The position numbers were made by a program, and so were the translations under genes. Shown in pieces: positions 14,029-21,145 of a DNA stretch of 34,985 bases. Location of the stretch: positions 1 through 34,985 of IMG/VR virus record IMGVR_UViG_3300027963_000178; one strand, given 5' to 3'. Every line of letters starts with the position of its first letter. Position 1 is the first letter of the stretch. Below the pieces are notes generated by a model. It was not told where the DNA came from, did no database searches, and saw nothing but the letters and a program-made list of their open reading frames with translations. This stretch comes from a virus.

Positions 14029-14300
14029 ACAATGCCATTTAAGATAAGTGCTACCTGTCCATAGATTTTCTTGAACTCATCCTTTGTAATTTCAATAGAA
14101 TTTTCTTTTGTTGATACTACTAAAACATGTTCAATCATTGATGAATAGTTATTAATCGATTCATGTTTTTCAAGACCGAAGCTCACACAGATAGCACTCT
14201 GCTCTGTACAGATAACGTATGCGTGACAGTTGTTTTTAAAGTAATAGGGAAGTTCGATGTCAACCTCGACCTCTGTTGTTTGTTTGATAGTTGTTTTCAT
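14025..14300 (-). CDS. Hypothetical early protein
   Basis: A 91-residue protein of unknown function, beginning MKTTIKQTTEVEVDIELPYY and with a central region of mixed strands (HAYVICTEQSAICVSFG). An A-rich leader (AAACTAAACCAAACAAA) precedes the ATG. Its position near the leftward promoter suggests early expression. Confidence 0.65.
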   Translation of the reverse strand: MKTTIKQTTEVEVDIELPYYFKNNCHAYVICTEQSAICVSFGLEKHESINNYSSMIEHVLVVSTKENSIEITKDEFKKIYGQVALILNGIV

Positions 14301-14320
14301 TTTGTTTGGTTTAGTTTAAG

Positions 14321-14509
14321 TTAAATGTTTTCAATGAATTCTTGGTTGTCTTTGCAGGAAGGACATACATGCTTGTCTTTGCCGACTTCTTCAAACCATT
14401 CGTCAGCAGGTGCGATGTCACCACACCAGTCACACTCGGTGGTGTCAATGTCTTCGTGCCACTCGTTCTCGTAGTGTCCAGAAGATTGGAAGTAAGATGT
14501 CATGCTCAT
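14321..14509 (-). CDS. Zinc-ribbon-like early protein
   Basis: A 62-residue acidic protein with CDWC (residues about 26-29) and CPSC (about 49-52), spaced like a single treble-clef or ribbon zinc site. Small zinc proteins of this kind are frequent in early phage regions and may bind host proteins or nucleic acid. Its ATG overlaps the stop of the 25-residue peptide gene (ATGA). Confidence 0.7.
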   Translation of the reverse strand: MSMTSYFQSSGHYENEWHEDIDTTECDWCGDIAPADEWFEEVGKDKHVCPSCKDNQEFIENI

Positions 14510-14583
14510 AGTCCTAATGATATTAAGGCCATAAATAGAATTGCAACTGCGATTGCTTCGTTAGTAGTAATTTGATTTTTCAT
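14506..14583 (-). CDS. 25-residue membrane micropeptide
   Basis: The ATG at 14583 opens MKNQITTNEAIAVAILFMAL followed by ISLGL and a TGA that overlaps the next gene's ATG (ATGA at 14509-14506). Residues 10-25 are hydrophobic and could span a membrane once. It fills the space between two early genes, and an A-rich stretch precedes its start. No function can be named; such peptides often act on membrane proteins. Confidence 0.55.
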   Translation of the reverse strand: MKNQITTNEAIAVAILFMALISLGL

Positions 14584-14586
14584 AGT

Positions 14587-14853
14587 TTAGTTATTTAAAT
14601 TATAAATTTTTTCTGTCAAAATGCTTTCCAAATCAGTTTCGATTCTGTTAAATAACATTTCTTGATATTCTTCCCAAGAGATATCATCATCACTACGCCT
14701 GTCATACAACTCACTATCTGTTGAATGAAATGAAATGTTTTTCTTTCCATTCAAAAAATAACACATTGCTGAAATTGAATACTGGCCGTATCCACTCCAT
14801 CCGATTGACATGTGTACCTGTACTTCTGTGTTTGAAATTTTAATTGTTTTCAT
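14587..14853 (-). CDS. First leftward early gene, hypothetical
   Basis: An 88-residue protein of unknown function. It begins MKTIKISNTEVQVHMSIGWS and has an acidic middle (DSELYDRRSDDDISWEEYQE). It is the first gene after the leftward promoter, with an A-rich leader of about 30 bases from the predicted transcription start. First genes of early phage operons often encode host-takeover or counter-regulator proteins; nothing in the sequence proves this here. Confidence 0.7.
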   Translation of the reverse strand: MKTIKISNTEVQVHMSIGWSGYGQYSISAMCYFLNGKKNISFHSTDSELYDRRSDDDISWEEYQEMLFNRIETDLESILTEKIYNLNN

Positions 14854-14888
14854 AGTAGTTATTTTAATTGTTTAGTAATAATTATACC

Positions 14889-14920
14889 CAAAGGTAATAC
14901 AAAAGTATTACCAAAAACAA
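14889..14920 (-). promoter_or_regulatory. Leftward early promoter
   Basis: On the minus strand a -33-type TTG (14920-14918) is followed after 21 bases by TACCTTTG (14896-14889), which fits the Bacteroidota -7 consensus TAnnTTTG. A second box, TACTTTTG (14907-14900), lies 11 bases upstream but has no TTG at the right distance. The predicted start is near 14882, giving a leader of about 30 bases before the ATG at 14853. Confidence 0.65.
14893..14912. promoter_or_regulatory. Palindromic operator over the leftward promoter
   Basis: GGTAATAC-AAAA-GTATTACC is a perfect 8+8 inverted repeat lying between the -33 and -7 elements and covering part of the -7 box of the leftward promoter. The half-site GTATTACC recurs at 15003-15010 in the regulator's promoter. 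Its position would block transcription when occupied, and the neighbouring RHH protein is the obvious candidate ligand. Confidence 0.65.
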
Positions 14921-14972
14921 GAAGGTAAAAAGAAATACTAAAATAAATGTAAAGTGCTGATAATCAAAGGCA

Positions 14973-15014
14973 TTGTTTTTAAATTGATATTCTCATATCT
15001 TTGTATTACCTTTG
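14973..15014 (+). promoter_or_regulatory. Rightward tandem promoter of the RHH regulator
   Basis: Two TAnnTTTG boxes, TATCTTTG (14996-15003) and TACCTTTG (15007-15014), each have a TTG exactly 20 bases upstream (14973-14975 and 14984-14986). The second would start transcription at or near the ATG at 15020, giving an almost leaderless message. The half-site GTATTACC (15003-15010) lies between and inside the boxes, which suggests autoregulation. Confidence 0.6.
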
Positions 15015-15019
15015 CGAAT

Positions 15020-15175
15020 ATGAAAAAGACATACAACAGAACAACATCATCAATGGTAGCACTACGCATACCCATTGCATTGCTAAAAAAAATAAATAAG
15101 AATCATGATAAATCAAAATTATCAAGACACAAGTTCATTATCGCACAGCTTGAAAAAGCAAACAGAAGTGTGTGA
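15020..15175 (+). CDS. Ribbon-helix-helix transcription regulator
   Basis: A 51-residue protein, one of only two genes on the plus strand. MVALRIPIALLKKINKN is the DNA-contacting strand and first helix of a CopG/Arc-type fold, and SRHKFIIAQLEKANR is the second helix. It would bind as a dimer to inverted repeats. The matching palindrome lies in the facing promoter and one half-site in its own. The start at 15020 is chosen because the promoter occupies the sequence just before it; the in-frame ATG at 14954 would place the promoter inside the gene. It is the likely master switch for the leftward genes. Confidence 0.75.
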   Translation: MKKTYNRTTSSMVALRIPIALLKKINKNHDKSKLSRHKFIIAQLEKANRSV

Positions 15176-15302
15176 AGGATGTGCAGGTACTTCTGGCACA
15201 TCGGAGATGCACCCATGCCCTATGCAATGCAAGATCAATGGTGATGAATCTGACTTTTGTAATTGTTGTTTGGTCTGTGAGCAGGACTGCTCTGAAATTT
15301 AG
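15168..15302 (+). CDS. Cysteine-rich micropeptide
   Basis: A 44-residue product from a GTG at 15168 that overlaps the regulator's stop; an ATG at 15105 in the same frame would give 65 residues but overlaps the regulator by 71 bases. It has nine cysteines: CEGC, HPCPMQC and FCNCCLVCEQDC, enough for two metal sites. It is cotranscribed with the RHH regulator and ends two bases before the convergent minus-strand gene. It may modulate the regulator or bind metal; function unknown. Confidence 0.55.
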   Translation: MCEGCAGTSGTSEMHPCPMQCKINGDESDFCNCCLVCEQDCSEI

Positions 15303-15303
15303 T

Positions 15304-15639
15304 TCACGATTTCATGAACTCGCACAACTTTTCAAAGATTGCATCTGGCTTACCAACAGCAAAGACAACATTGCCTGATTCAAGGATCAGTTCAGTATAA
15401 TACTTCTTGTTCTTTGCATTCTTTGGTAGCAGACAACAAGGTAGCATCCCAACGATAGGATCGTTGACAATGTTCAGGTAAGCAATGTCAACCTCATACC
15501 CATCCACAAGTCCCATGTTGCTCATGCGTATGCGTTTCAACACTTCGTCTTCGTCATCTTCATTGTCAACATTCTCATACTGTTGTAGCGAAGATGTGAT
15601 TGCGTATATTGTCTGTATCTTAAACCAGTTGTCTGTCAT
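15304..15639 (-). CDS. Hypothetical protein after the endolysin
   Basis: A 111-residue protein of unknown function and the last gene of the long leftward unit. It has an acidic middle (ENVDNEDDEDEVLKRIRMSN) and a mixed second half (GMLPCCLLPKNAKNKKYYTE). Its ATG overlaps the amidase stop (ATGA). A lysis-related role would rest on position only. Confidence 0.65.
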   Translation of the reverse strand: MTDNWFKIQTIYAITSSLQQYENVDNEDDEDEVLKRIRMSNMGLVDGYEVDIAYLNIVNDPIVGMLPCCLLPKNAKNKKYYTELILESGNVVFAVGKPDAIFEKLCEFMKS

Positions 15640-16304
15640 AATGATAGCAACATATCAATCAAATTCTGTTGTGGACTGCAATCAACTTTACCCTTCAATA
15701 CATTGGTGTGTGTCCACATTCCATGCTTGTTGGTACACATGGCCACATCCATCACATCAAATGCATCTGCACCCTTTTCTTTGATTAACTCAACCAATCC
15801 CTTGCGTGGATCAATGGCATCTCTATTGGCTATGAATAGAATCAATGCCTTTAAACTAACAAGTTGCTTGTCTGAATACTTATGCCAGTGCTGAAACCCT
15901 CTGAATGCTTTTGTGAGCTTTACTGTCTGTTCTTCCGGTACAGGTAGGTTGACATAGTTCTTACCCTTTACCACTTGACCAAAGGAACAAATCTCAATGC
16001 CTACTGAATTGCGGTGCATCAGACTGTTGCCTGTTCCAAGATGCCAACCGTAGTTGCCTGATGGAAATGCCTGTGCAATTACCCCATCATAAATGTGTTC
16101 TTTCTTCTTAATGTTCTGACCACCCAACACAAATTCCGTTGCTATCTGTCCCCTCGTATCTCTATTCCATCCATCAATAGTTTGGAATGGATCATCCCAT
16201 CCTGCTGTGTGGTGCAGGAATATCCACTCTTTCTTTCCACTACCGACAAGGTACTGTGCCTTGTCCATGAAGTGTTCTTTGATTTGAATTTTAGTTGCTT
16301 CCAT
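15636..16304 (-). CDS. N-acetylmuramoyl-L-alanine amidase (endolysin)
   Basis: A 222-residue Amidase_2-type enzyme that cuts the amide bond between muramic acid and the peptide stem. WIFLHHTAGWDDPFQTID (residues about 27-44) holds the first zinc-ligand His; YGWHLGTGNSLMHRNSVGIE is the central motif; MWTHTNVLKGKVDCSPQ near the C-terminus supplies the second His, a Lys and the Cys ligand. There is no signal peptide and no binding domain, as is usual for endolysins released by a holin. It lies among small membrane-protein genes and would act at the end of infection. Confidence 0.9.
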   Translation of the reverse strand: MEATKIQIKEHFMDKAQYLVGSGKKEWIFLHHTAGWDDPFQTIDGWNRDTRGQIATEFVLGGQNIKKKEHIYDGVIAQAFPSGNYGWHLGTGNSLMHRNSVGIEICSFGQVVKGKNYVNLPVPEEQTVKLTKAFRGFQHWHKYSDKQLVSLKALILFIANRDAIDPRKGLVELIKEKGADAFDVMDVAMCTNKHGMWTHTNVLKGKVDCSPQQNLIDMLLSL

Positions 16305-16319
16305 CTTATCTGTGTTGTA

Positions 16320-16349
16320 TTATCCACATTTACTTTAAATATGTGGATA
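16320..16349. other. Hairpin containing DnaA-box-like sequences
   Basis: TATCCACAT (16321-16329) and ATGTGGATA (16341-16349) are perfect inverted arms around an AT-rich loop. The left arm with the base before it reads TTATCCACA, identical to the strict DnaA box; the right arm is one base off, and a further ATCCACA follows at 16353. It lies in the 62-base gap between the phosphoesterase and amidase genes. No U-tract follows, so a terminator is unlikely. Confidence 0.5.
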
Positions 16350-16366
16350 GAAATCCACACACAATT

Positions 16367-17374
16367 TTATTTATAGATTTTGCCTTTTATAATCTTTAAA
16401 TTTTCAAGCTCATACTCACCTGTCTTCAAATTCATTTCGCAATAAGCAAATCCCAAGTTCCATTTGTTGATTGGCATCCATTGTGGATTCATGCCACACA
16501 AACATCCTGTTGACTTGGTGTTTATGACTTCGCCACCAAAGGTGCTTTCTGTCGCTTCTGATGTGCGATGGAAGTGACCGACAACAACATTGTCCAATGT
16601 CTTCAAGAACACGCCACGAGCAGGATTCATACCACCACCACCTGCAAGTTCATGACCATGTAACACATTTAACTTACCAATCTTAATTGGCTTCTTGTCC
16701 TTCACCATGTCGATGCCAAGTTCACCTAACTTTAACAACACATCAAGTTGGAATTCTGTGCAGTCAAATATCTCTGGTGCTTTTACATACAGCCATTTCT
16801 CCCACCTCTCATCGTGGTTGCCTTGCTTATAAACTATCTTTGCCTTTGGGAAGTGTTCACGCAATGTAGTGAGAAACAATCGCACCGCATCAAATTCCTC
16901 CTTCACACTTCTGGCTCGGAAATCTTTCTCATGCCTACTGATAGTCGCAAAGTCAATAAGATCACCATTGATAAGAATGCAGGTAACTTCCTTCTGTAAC
17001 CCATAATTCAAAGCAAGTTCAATGGCTTCGTTGTGTTGGTAAGGGAAGTGCAAGTCACTTATTATAAGTGTGCGTGATTGGTCAATCACATAAGGTGTGT
17101 AGTCCTCTGCGTGAGAGATAGGCAAGTTAAATGGATTCTTATTCCCTGCTTCTTTAAACATAGACTTGTCTTTTATAAGCTCACGATTTCTCTTACCTCT
17201 CTGACCTCGATTGTAGCGGATCACACTTCTGCAATGCTCCACATCTGTAAACAGAACAGAATTCTCTTTATAGATTTTCTTCGCCAATGTAAGAGTAGGC
17301 ACATCGGGAAACCTTTTCAGGTAAGATGCCACCACCTTACCTGAAACCTTCTTTTCATTACGCATTGAAACCAA
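16367..17374 (-). CDS. Calcineurin-like metallophosphoesterase
   Basis: A 335-residue protein. The N-terminal ~80 residues look helical and basic (KKVSGKVVASYLKRF, RYNRGQRGKRNRELIKD), possibly DNA-binding. The catalytic domain shows all the two-metal motifs: IISDLHFPYQH, ILINGDLIDF, YKQGNHDERWE, VLHGHELAG and VVGHFHRTSE. These enzymes split phosphodiesters or phosphomonoesters; in phages the substrate may be DNA ends, nucleotides or cell-wall polymers. It lies between two lysis-type genes, which leaves its role open. Starts at 17374 or 17365 are both possible, overlapping the preceding gene. Confidence 0.85.
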   Translation of the reverse strand: MVSMRNEKKVSGKVVASYLKRFPDVPTLTLAKKIYKENSVLFTDVEHCRSVIRYNRGQRGKRNRELIKDKSMFKEAGNKNPFNLPISHAEDYTPYVIDQSRTLIISDLHFPYQHNEAIELALNYGLQKEVTCILINGDLIDFATISRHEKDFRARSVKEEFDAVRLFLTTLREHFPKAKIVYKQGNHDERWEKWLYVKAPEIFDCTEFQLDVLLKLGELGIDMVKDKKPIKIGKLNVLHGHELAGGGGMNPARGVFLKTLDNVVVGHFHRTSEATESTFGGEVINTKSTGCLCGMNPQWMPINKWNLGFAYCEMNLKTGEYELENLKIIKGKIYK

Positions 17375-17639
17375 TGAACTCTAATACCTGCTCAATGGTT
17401 ATTGCCTTTGTGATGAATGCGTAAACTATCACCGATAGTCCAATGATTTGCACTAAAATAGAAACCCAATTATGTGTCAATGGCTTCGCTGAATCCTTTG
17501 CGTTGTTGTCAACGCTCTCTTTTATAGATTCTCCGATTTCAACAACTGCATTTCCAAACGGAAGTGATTTGATTGCACCTCTTAAAATTGGTTTAAGGAA
17601 TACAAATACTTTTTTTAGATTGTTTTTTTTAGCTGACAT
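17358..17639 (-). CDS. Small membrane protein, holin candidate
   Basis: A 93-residue protein. A basic N-terminus (MSAKKNNLKKVFVFLKPILR) leads to a soluble middle and one clear membrane span near residues 58-80 (WVSILVQIIGLSVIVYAFIT). Position just before the amidase and phosphoesterase and the small size fit a holin or holin partner. The start at 17639 is chosen because the longer frame begins inside the previous gene and the ATG here has an A-rich leader. Confidence 0.55.
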   Translation of the reverse strand: MSAKKNNLKKVFVFLKPILRGAIKSLPFGNAVVEIGESIKESVDNNAKDSAKPLTHNWVSILVQIIGLSVIVYAFITKAITIEQVLEFIGFNA

Positions 17640-17659
17640 TTTATTTGGTTTTAGTTTAA

Positions 17660-18037
17660 TTATCCTAATGTATAAAAAATTTCGCAATAAGGAACTGTTA
17701 CCATTGCACTGGTGTCTGCATCAGATACCGCACCTGTTATTGCCACGCACATTGCTGTGTCGAAGTATTCAAGTCCAATTTCTTCTGCACTGATGAATGT
17801 CGCTGCGTTCTGTTCGCAAAGTATTGTCTTCACGATTGCTGTTGTACCTACTGTTGCAGATGTCGCATTGTAAAATTTCAAGAATGCGTGTGAAGTAGCA
17901 CCAACATTGGGATTGATGACATTGATGCCCTTTAAAACTACTGGAACACTTGCTACTTGTACTGCTGAATTTGTCAATGCTGTGTTGCGATAAACAGCAG
18001 GAATCTTACCTGCTCCTTTGATTGTTGTGATTGCCAT
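17660..18037 (-). CDS. Putative virion surface protein
   Basis: A 125-residue protein rich in Ala, Thr and Val, predicted mostly beta (VQVASVPVVLKGINVINPNV, SHAFLKFYNATSATVGTTAI). This composition is typical of fibre-associated or capsid-decoration proteins. It lies between the two small membrane-protein genes, downstream of the fibres. The leader before its ATG is the clearest example of the A-rich pattern (ACTAAAACTAAAAACT). Exact role unknown. Confidence 0.45.
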   Translation of the reverse strand: MAITTIKGAGKIPAVYRNTALTNSAVQVASVPVVLKGINVINPNVGATSHAFLKFYNATSATVGTTAIVKTILCEQNAATFISAEEIGLEYFDTAMCVAITGAVSDADTSAMVTVPYCEIFYTLG

Positions 18038-18065
18038 TTGTTTTAGTTTTTAGTTTTAGTTTATT

Positions 18066-18320
18066 TTATTTTAATCCGATTATGTGTAATAATTTATCCC
18101 AAAATACAATGAAGATAGGTGTGCCAACTGCTATGCCTCCAAGAACTTTATTCCTAAACTTCTTGTCATTCTCAATGTACTCCGCATGATACTTAACCTT
18201 CTGCACCAATCCATCCTGCTCTGCTTCTTCATCACCAAGTAGCACACGTTCAATGCGTTCTACTCGCTTGTCAATGCGATGTATCGCTGCTATAATTTTG
18301 TCATCGTCACTCACGTTCAT
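18066..18320 (-). CDS. XhlA-like small membrane protein, second holin candidate
   Basis: An 84-residue protein. Residues 6-30 form an amphipathic coiled coil (IAAIHRIDKRVERIERVLLG), followed by a charged link and a C-terminal membrane span (VLGGIAVGTPIFIVFWDKLL). This is the layout of XhlA-type proteins, which help phage lysis. Its ATG overlaps the stop of the preceding gene (TAATG). Confidence 0.55.
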   Translation of the reverse strand: MNVSDDDKIIAAIHRIDKRVERIERVLLGDEEAEQDGLVQKVKYHAEYIENDKKFRNKVLGGIAVGTPIFIVFWDKLLHIIGLK

Positions 18321-18568
18321 TACATTTTATTTATTCTGTTTTTCAATTCTAATATCTGTGCATCAGTTAACGAAGATATGTCAATATTTGACAAGTCAAC
18401 CTTTGGTAACTCAACCGCTTCAACCTTTGCAACTGGCAATGATGCCTCTATCTCTGCAACATCACTTTCGTTCTCTGCAAAGAAGTAGTTAATTCCATCA
18501 CAATGCACTCTGATAAATTCAGAAGGCAAAGGTGTGGTGTTATAGTTTTCGTATTTTATAATTTTCAT
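18320..18568 (-). CDS. Hypothetical protein after the tail fibre
   Basis: An 82-residue protein of unknown function. The second half contains DLSNIDISSLTDAQILELKN, a short helical end. Overlaps of one base (TAATG) link it to the fibre gene before it and the membrane-protein gene after it. A fibre-assembly helper is possible from position only. Confidence 0.6.
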   Translation of the reverse strand: MKIIKYENYNTTPLPSEFIRVHCDGINYFFAENESDVAEIEASLPVAKVEAVELPKVDLSNIDISSLTDAQILELKNRINKM

Positions 18569-19734
18569 TATGATACTTTTTTAAATGTTGCGTATGAAGA
18601 CAAGCCAGTAGATATTCCTCCGTTGACAGTAATTGTGTTTGATGCCAAAGCACTTTTTATTTGTAAATTTATGTTTCCAGCAGTTGCGACTGTTGTAAGG
18701 AATCCGCTAAATCTTACTATATTGGTTGTAATAAATCTTGCCATAAAAACAGTATTTCCAATTCCATTTATATTATTAACTTGCTGAAATAATAAATTGC
18801 TTGTTGACTGTCCAAACATTAATGAATTACTTGAAGCACCAGCGACAAGGTCATTCCCAATAGTATAACCACTTGTGTTGCTTGTCCCAACTAACCATAC
18901 ACCTTCAACAAGATAAGTCGAATTTGCTTCAACTGGAAACGTAAATCCCGTTACAGTTACCATTGTTATTGATGTTGTTGAAAAATCAGAAGTTAATTTT
19001 TTAAATATTGTGTAATCCCAAAATGTTCCATTGTAGGTGCAAGTAGTTCCAATGGTTGTATCGTACACAACATCACCACTTGTCGGTGTCAATGCTTGTC
19101 TTTGTGCAGTTGTTAGTTTGTTTATTGTCAATCCACTTACTGTTGTAGATGAGAATGTCAATGCAGTTGCACTTGCACTACCAAGAATAGGTGTGACTAA
19201 TGTTGGCGATGTTGCAAATACATTCACACCAGTTCCAGTTTCATCAGTTAACGCTGCTCCAAGTTGTGCCGATGTGAATGAGCCAAGTACCGCAGCATTT
19301 CCAACAGATGTGATGTGACCAGTTAGATTGGCATTGGTTGTTACCGTTGCAGCATTGCCCGAAATACTTCCAGTTGCACTACCAATATTTGGTGTTGTCA
19401 GAACTGGCGAAATTGAAAGTACAGTATTTCCGCTTCCTGTTGATGTTGTTACTCCTGTGCCACCATTTGCAACTGGCAACGCTGTTCCACTTAAAGTAAC
19501 CGCTAATGTACCACTTGATGTGATTGGACTCCCTGCTACTGATAAGAATGTTGGTACTGTTGCTGCTACACTTGTAACAGTTCCACTACCGCCACCCAAT
19601 GCCACACCACCTGCTGTTACTCCATCGCCTTTATACACACCGCCATTGGTAGTGTCGTAAACCAACTCACCGACATCTAATGTCAATGCTATGCGTTGTA
19701 CTGTTGTTATTCTTGGAATTTTTATCTGTCCCAT
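18568..19734 (-). CDS. Tail fibre / receptor-binding protein
   Basis: A 388-residue protein. Residues about 10-37 (TTVQRIALTLDVGELVYDTT) recur in diverged form at about 207-228 (LTTAQRQALTPTSGDVVYDT), so a short domain is duplicated. Between them is a low-complexity Gly/Ser/Thr/Val shaft (ALPVANGGTGVTTSTGSGNT, SATGSISGNAATVTT) typical of fibres in environmental phages. The last ~150 residues form a beta-rich end (TSNTSGYTIGNDLVAGASSN) that probably contacts the receptor. It stands three bases after a related small gene. Confidence 0.7.
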   Translation of the reverse strand: MGQIKIPRITTVQRIALTLDVGELVYDTTNGGVYKGDGVTAGGVALGGGSGTVTSVAATVPTFLSVAGSPITSSGTLAVTLSGTALPVANGGTGVTTSTGSGNTVLSISPVLTTPNIGSATGSISGNAATVTTNANLTGHITSVGNAAVLGSFTSAQLGAALTDETGTGVNVFATSPTLVTPILGSASATALTFSSTTVSGLTINKLTTAQRQALTPTSGDVVYDTTIGTTCTYNGTFWDYTIFKKLTSDFSTTSITMVTVTGFTFPVEANSTYLVEGVWLVGTSNTSGYTIGNDLVAGASSNSLMFGQSTSNLLFQQVNNINGIGNTVFMARFITTNIVRFSGFLTTVATAGNINLQIKSALASNTITVNGGISTGLSSYATFKKVS

Positions 19735-19736
19735 AA

Positions 19737-20048
19737 TTATACTCTTTGTCCTATGTCTAAAATTTCACTACCAATCATCCTATCACCCATGTCAACTATC
19801 TCACCGCTACCTGCACCCCCACCACCGCCACCACTCCCACCAAATGTGCCAAGCTGTGCGTATGGTAACGATGTCCATGCTGTAACCCCATCACCAATCT
19901 TTGTCTTGTATAACCTTACCGTTCCGCTTGTAAAGTAAGTGTTATTCTCCACACCTACCTCTGCCACCAACAACACAGGATTGAGTGCAGTCCATGTGGC
20001 TGCTGTTTCGTTCCTAATCGCATACGGTGACTTCGTGATGTAACTCAT
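19737..20048 (-). CDS. Small fibre-associated protein
   Basis: A 103-residue protein. NPVLLVAEVGVENNTYFTSG and LYKTKIGDGVTAWTSLPYAQ match the repeat unit found in phage fibres and hyaluronidase-type tail proteins. The C-terminus has a Gly-rich hinge (GSGGGGGGAGSG). The start at 20048 is chosen because its ATG overlaps the previous stop (TAATG). It probably belongs to the fibre or its attachment. Confidence 0.6.
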   Translation of the reverse strand: MSYITKSPYAIRNETAATWTALNPVLLVAEVGVENNTYFTSGTVRLYKTKIGDGVTAWTSLPYAQLGTFGGSGGGGGGAGSGEIVDMGDRMIGSEILDIGQRV

Positions 20049-20527
20049 TAGTATTTTGTTGGCTCTGTTATAAATGGAATCGCACACCTGTCATCTGCCT
20101 TGCGTAACTGAATGGCTGCCTTGAAGCTCACACCAAAATACCTCTCTGGTGTGATCTCGTTAAAGAACGTAATATCAATGTCATCGTCTTCACTCACATT
20201 GATGAATGTCCAGTTGTAGTCAGGATGTCGCAGTTGTGCAATCACATCTTCTGCTATCTGTGCTGTGTCTGAATAGACTTCTGTGAACGCATCACTTCCC
20301 CTACGCACTGAATCTACAATCCAAAAGGTGAATGAATACTTTGATGTGCTTCTGGTCCGCTTGATGGAATCTACCTGCACCCACAACTCAATAGGATTAC
20401 TCACACCTGATGTGTAAAGGTCAGGCAACTCACCAAATTGAAACCCATGTATTTGCCTATGGTTTGTCGCAATGCTTTGCAACGAGCTTACTATCTGGTT
20501 TAATGTTGTTGTCGGTGTGGTTGCCAT
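20048..20527 (-). CDS. Putative neck or tail-completion protein
   Basis: A 159-residue protein following the connector gene. QVDSIKRTRSTSKYSFTFWI and EVYSDTAQIAEDVIAQLRHP suggest an alpha/beta fold as in tail-completion proteins of siphophages. The position after portal and connector genes is the main argument. No catalytic motif is seen. Confidence 0.5.
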   Translation of the reverse strand: MATTPTTTLNQIVSSLQSIATNHRQIHGFQFGELPDLYTSGVSNPIELWVQVDSIKRTRSTSKYSFTFWIVDSVRRGSDAFTEVYSDTAQIAEDVIAQLRHPDYNWTFINVSEDDDIDITFFNEITPERYFGVSFKAAIQLRKADDRCAIPFITEPTKY

Positions 20528-20565
20528 CTTTTATCTTTTCAAAATACAATTCTAACTTCTTCCCA

Positions 20566-21144
20566 TTATGGGACAATTTTCGTTGGTGGGAACCTTTCTT
20601 TTTCATCTGGTGATAATTTAGAATAACGTGTGCCTGTGTACCAACCTGTTTCGTAACTTGATGCCTTTGGATAGATTGTGTCTATGCCCGGTGTTGGTGG
20701 ATTGTAATAAGTAGGATATAGCTGTTGATTCTGTGCTAAATAATTAGTTAGTCGCTGTGCAAACTCCTGTGCTTGGTCAGAGAATTGTTGACGCATCCTG
20801 TCAAGGATTGACAAGTCAACAGATGCTGAATTATCAGAACTCATTGTCTGCACTCCCTTATCTCGTATCTTGTAGTTAAACACATGCAGTCCATTTGCCA
20901 ACACCTCAAACCGATGTGCAGGTCTTAACTTTGTCAGCACCGTTGCATTTAGCACACTTACTGTATTGGCTTCTATCTCTGCCTTTATGGTAGCATACAA
21001 ACCACTTCCAAGCAATGGAACGATTCTGTATTCCTGCACATCAAAAATCAATGCAGCAAGTTGTTGCTGATCGTAGTTGTTGTCAATGTATGCCAACAAT
21101 CTTTCATCCGTTGGCTTTAAAAATAACCCATCTATAATTGCCAT
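20566..21144 (-). CDS. Putative head-tail connector protein
   Basis: A 192-residue protein starting one base after the portal gene. The first half is helical (LLAYIDNNYDQQQLAALIFD, NATVLTKLRPAHRFEVLANG), as in gp6/adaptor-like connectors, and the C-terminus is Tyr/Pro-rich. It would form the ring joining portal and tail. Confidence 0.6.
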   Translation of the reverse strand: MAIIDGLFLKPTDERLLAYIDNNYDQQQLAALIFDVQEYRIVPLLGSGLYATIKAEIEANTVSVLNATVLTKLRPAHRFEVLANGLHVFNYKIRDKGVQTMSSDNSASVDLSILDRMRQQFSDQAQEFAQRLTNYLAQNQQLYPTYYNPPTPGIDTIYPKASSYETGWYTGTRYSKLSPDEKERFPPTKIVP

Positions 21145-21145
21145 A

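Noticed and set aside
15301-15320. Bidirectional terminator between the convergent genes (AGTTCA...TGAACT)
   Set aside because: Only six base pairs, AT-leaning, and without T-runs; too weak to call.
16320-16349. Rho-independent terminator
   Set aside because: The stem is AT-containing and no T-run follows on either strand.
19328-19660. Plus-strand open frame of 110 codons rich in Val and Pro
   Set aside because: It is the mirror of the low-complexity fibre gene on the minus strand; composition follows from the Thr/Gly repeats.
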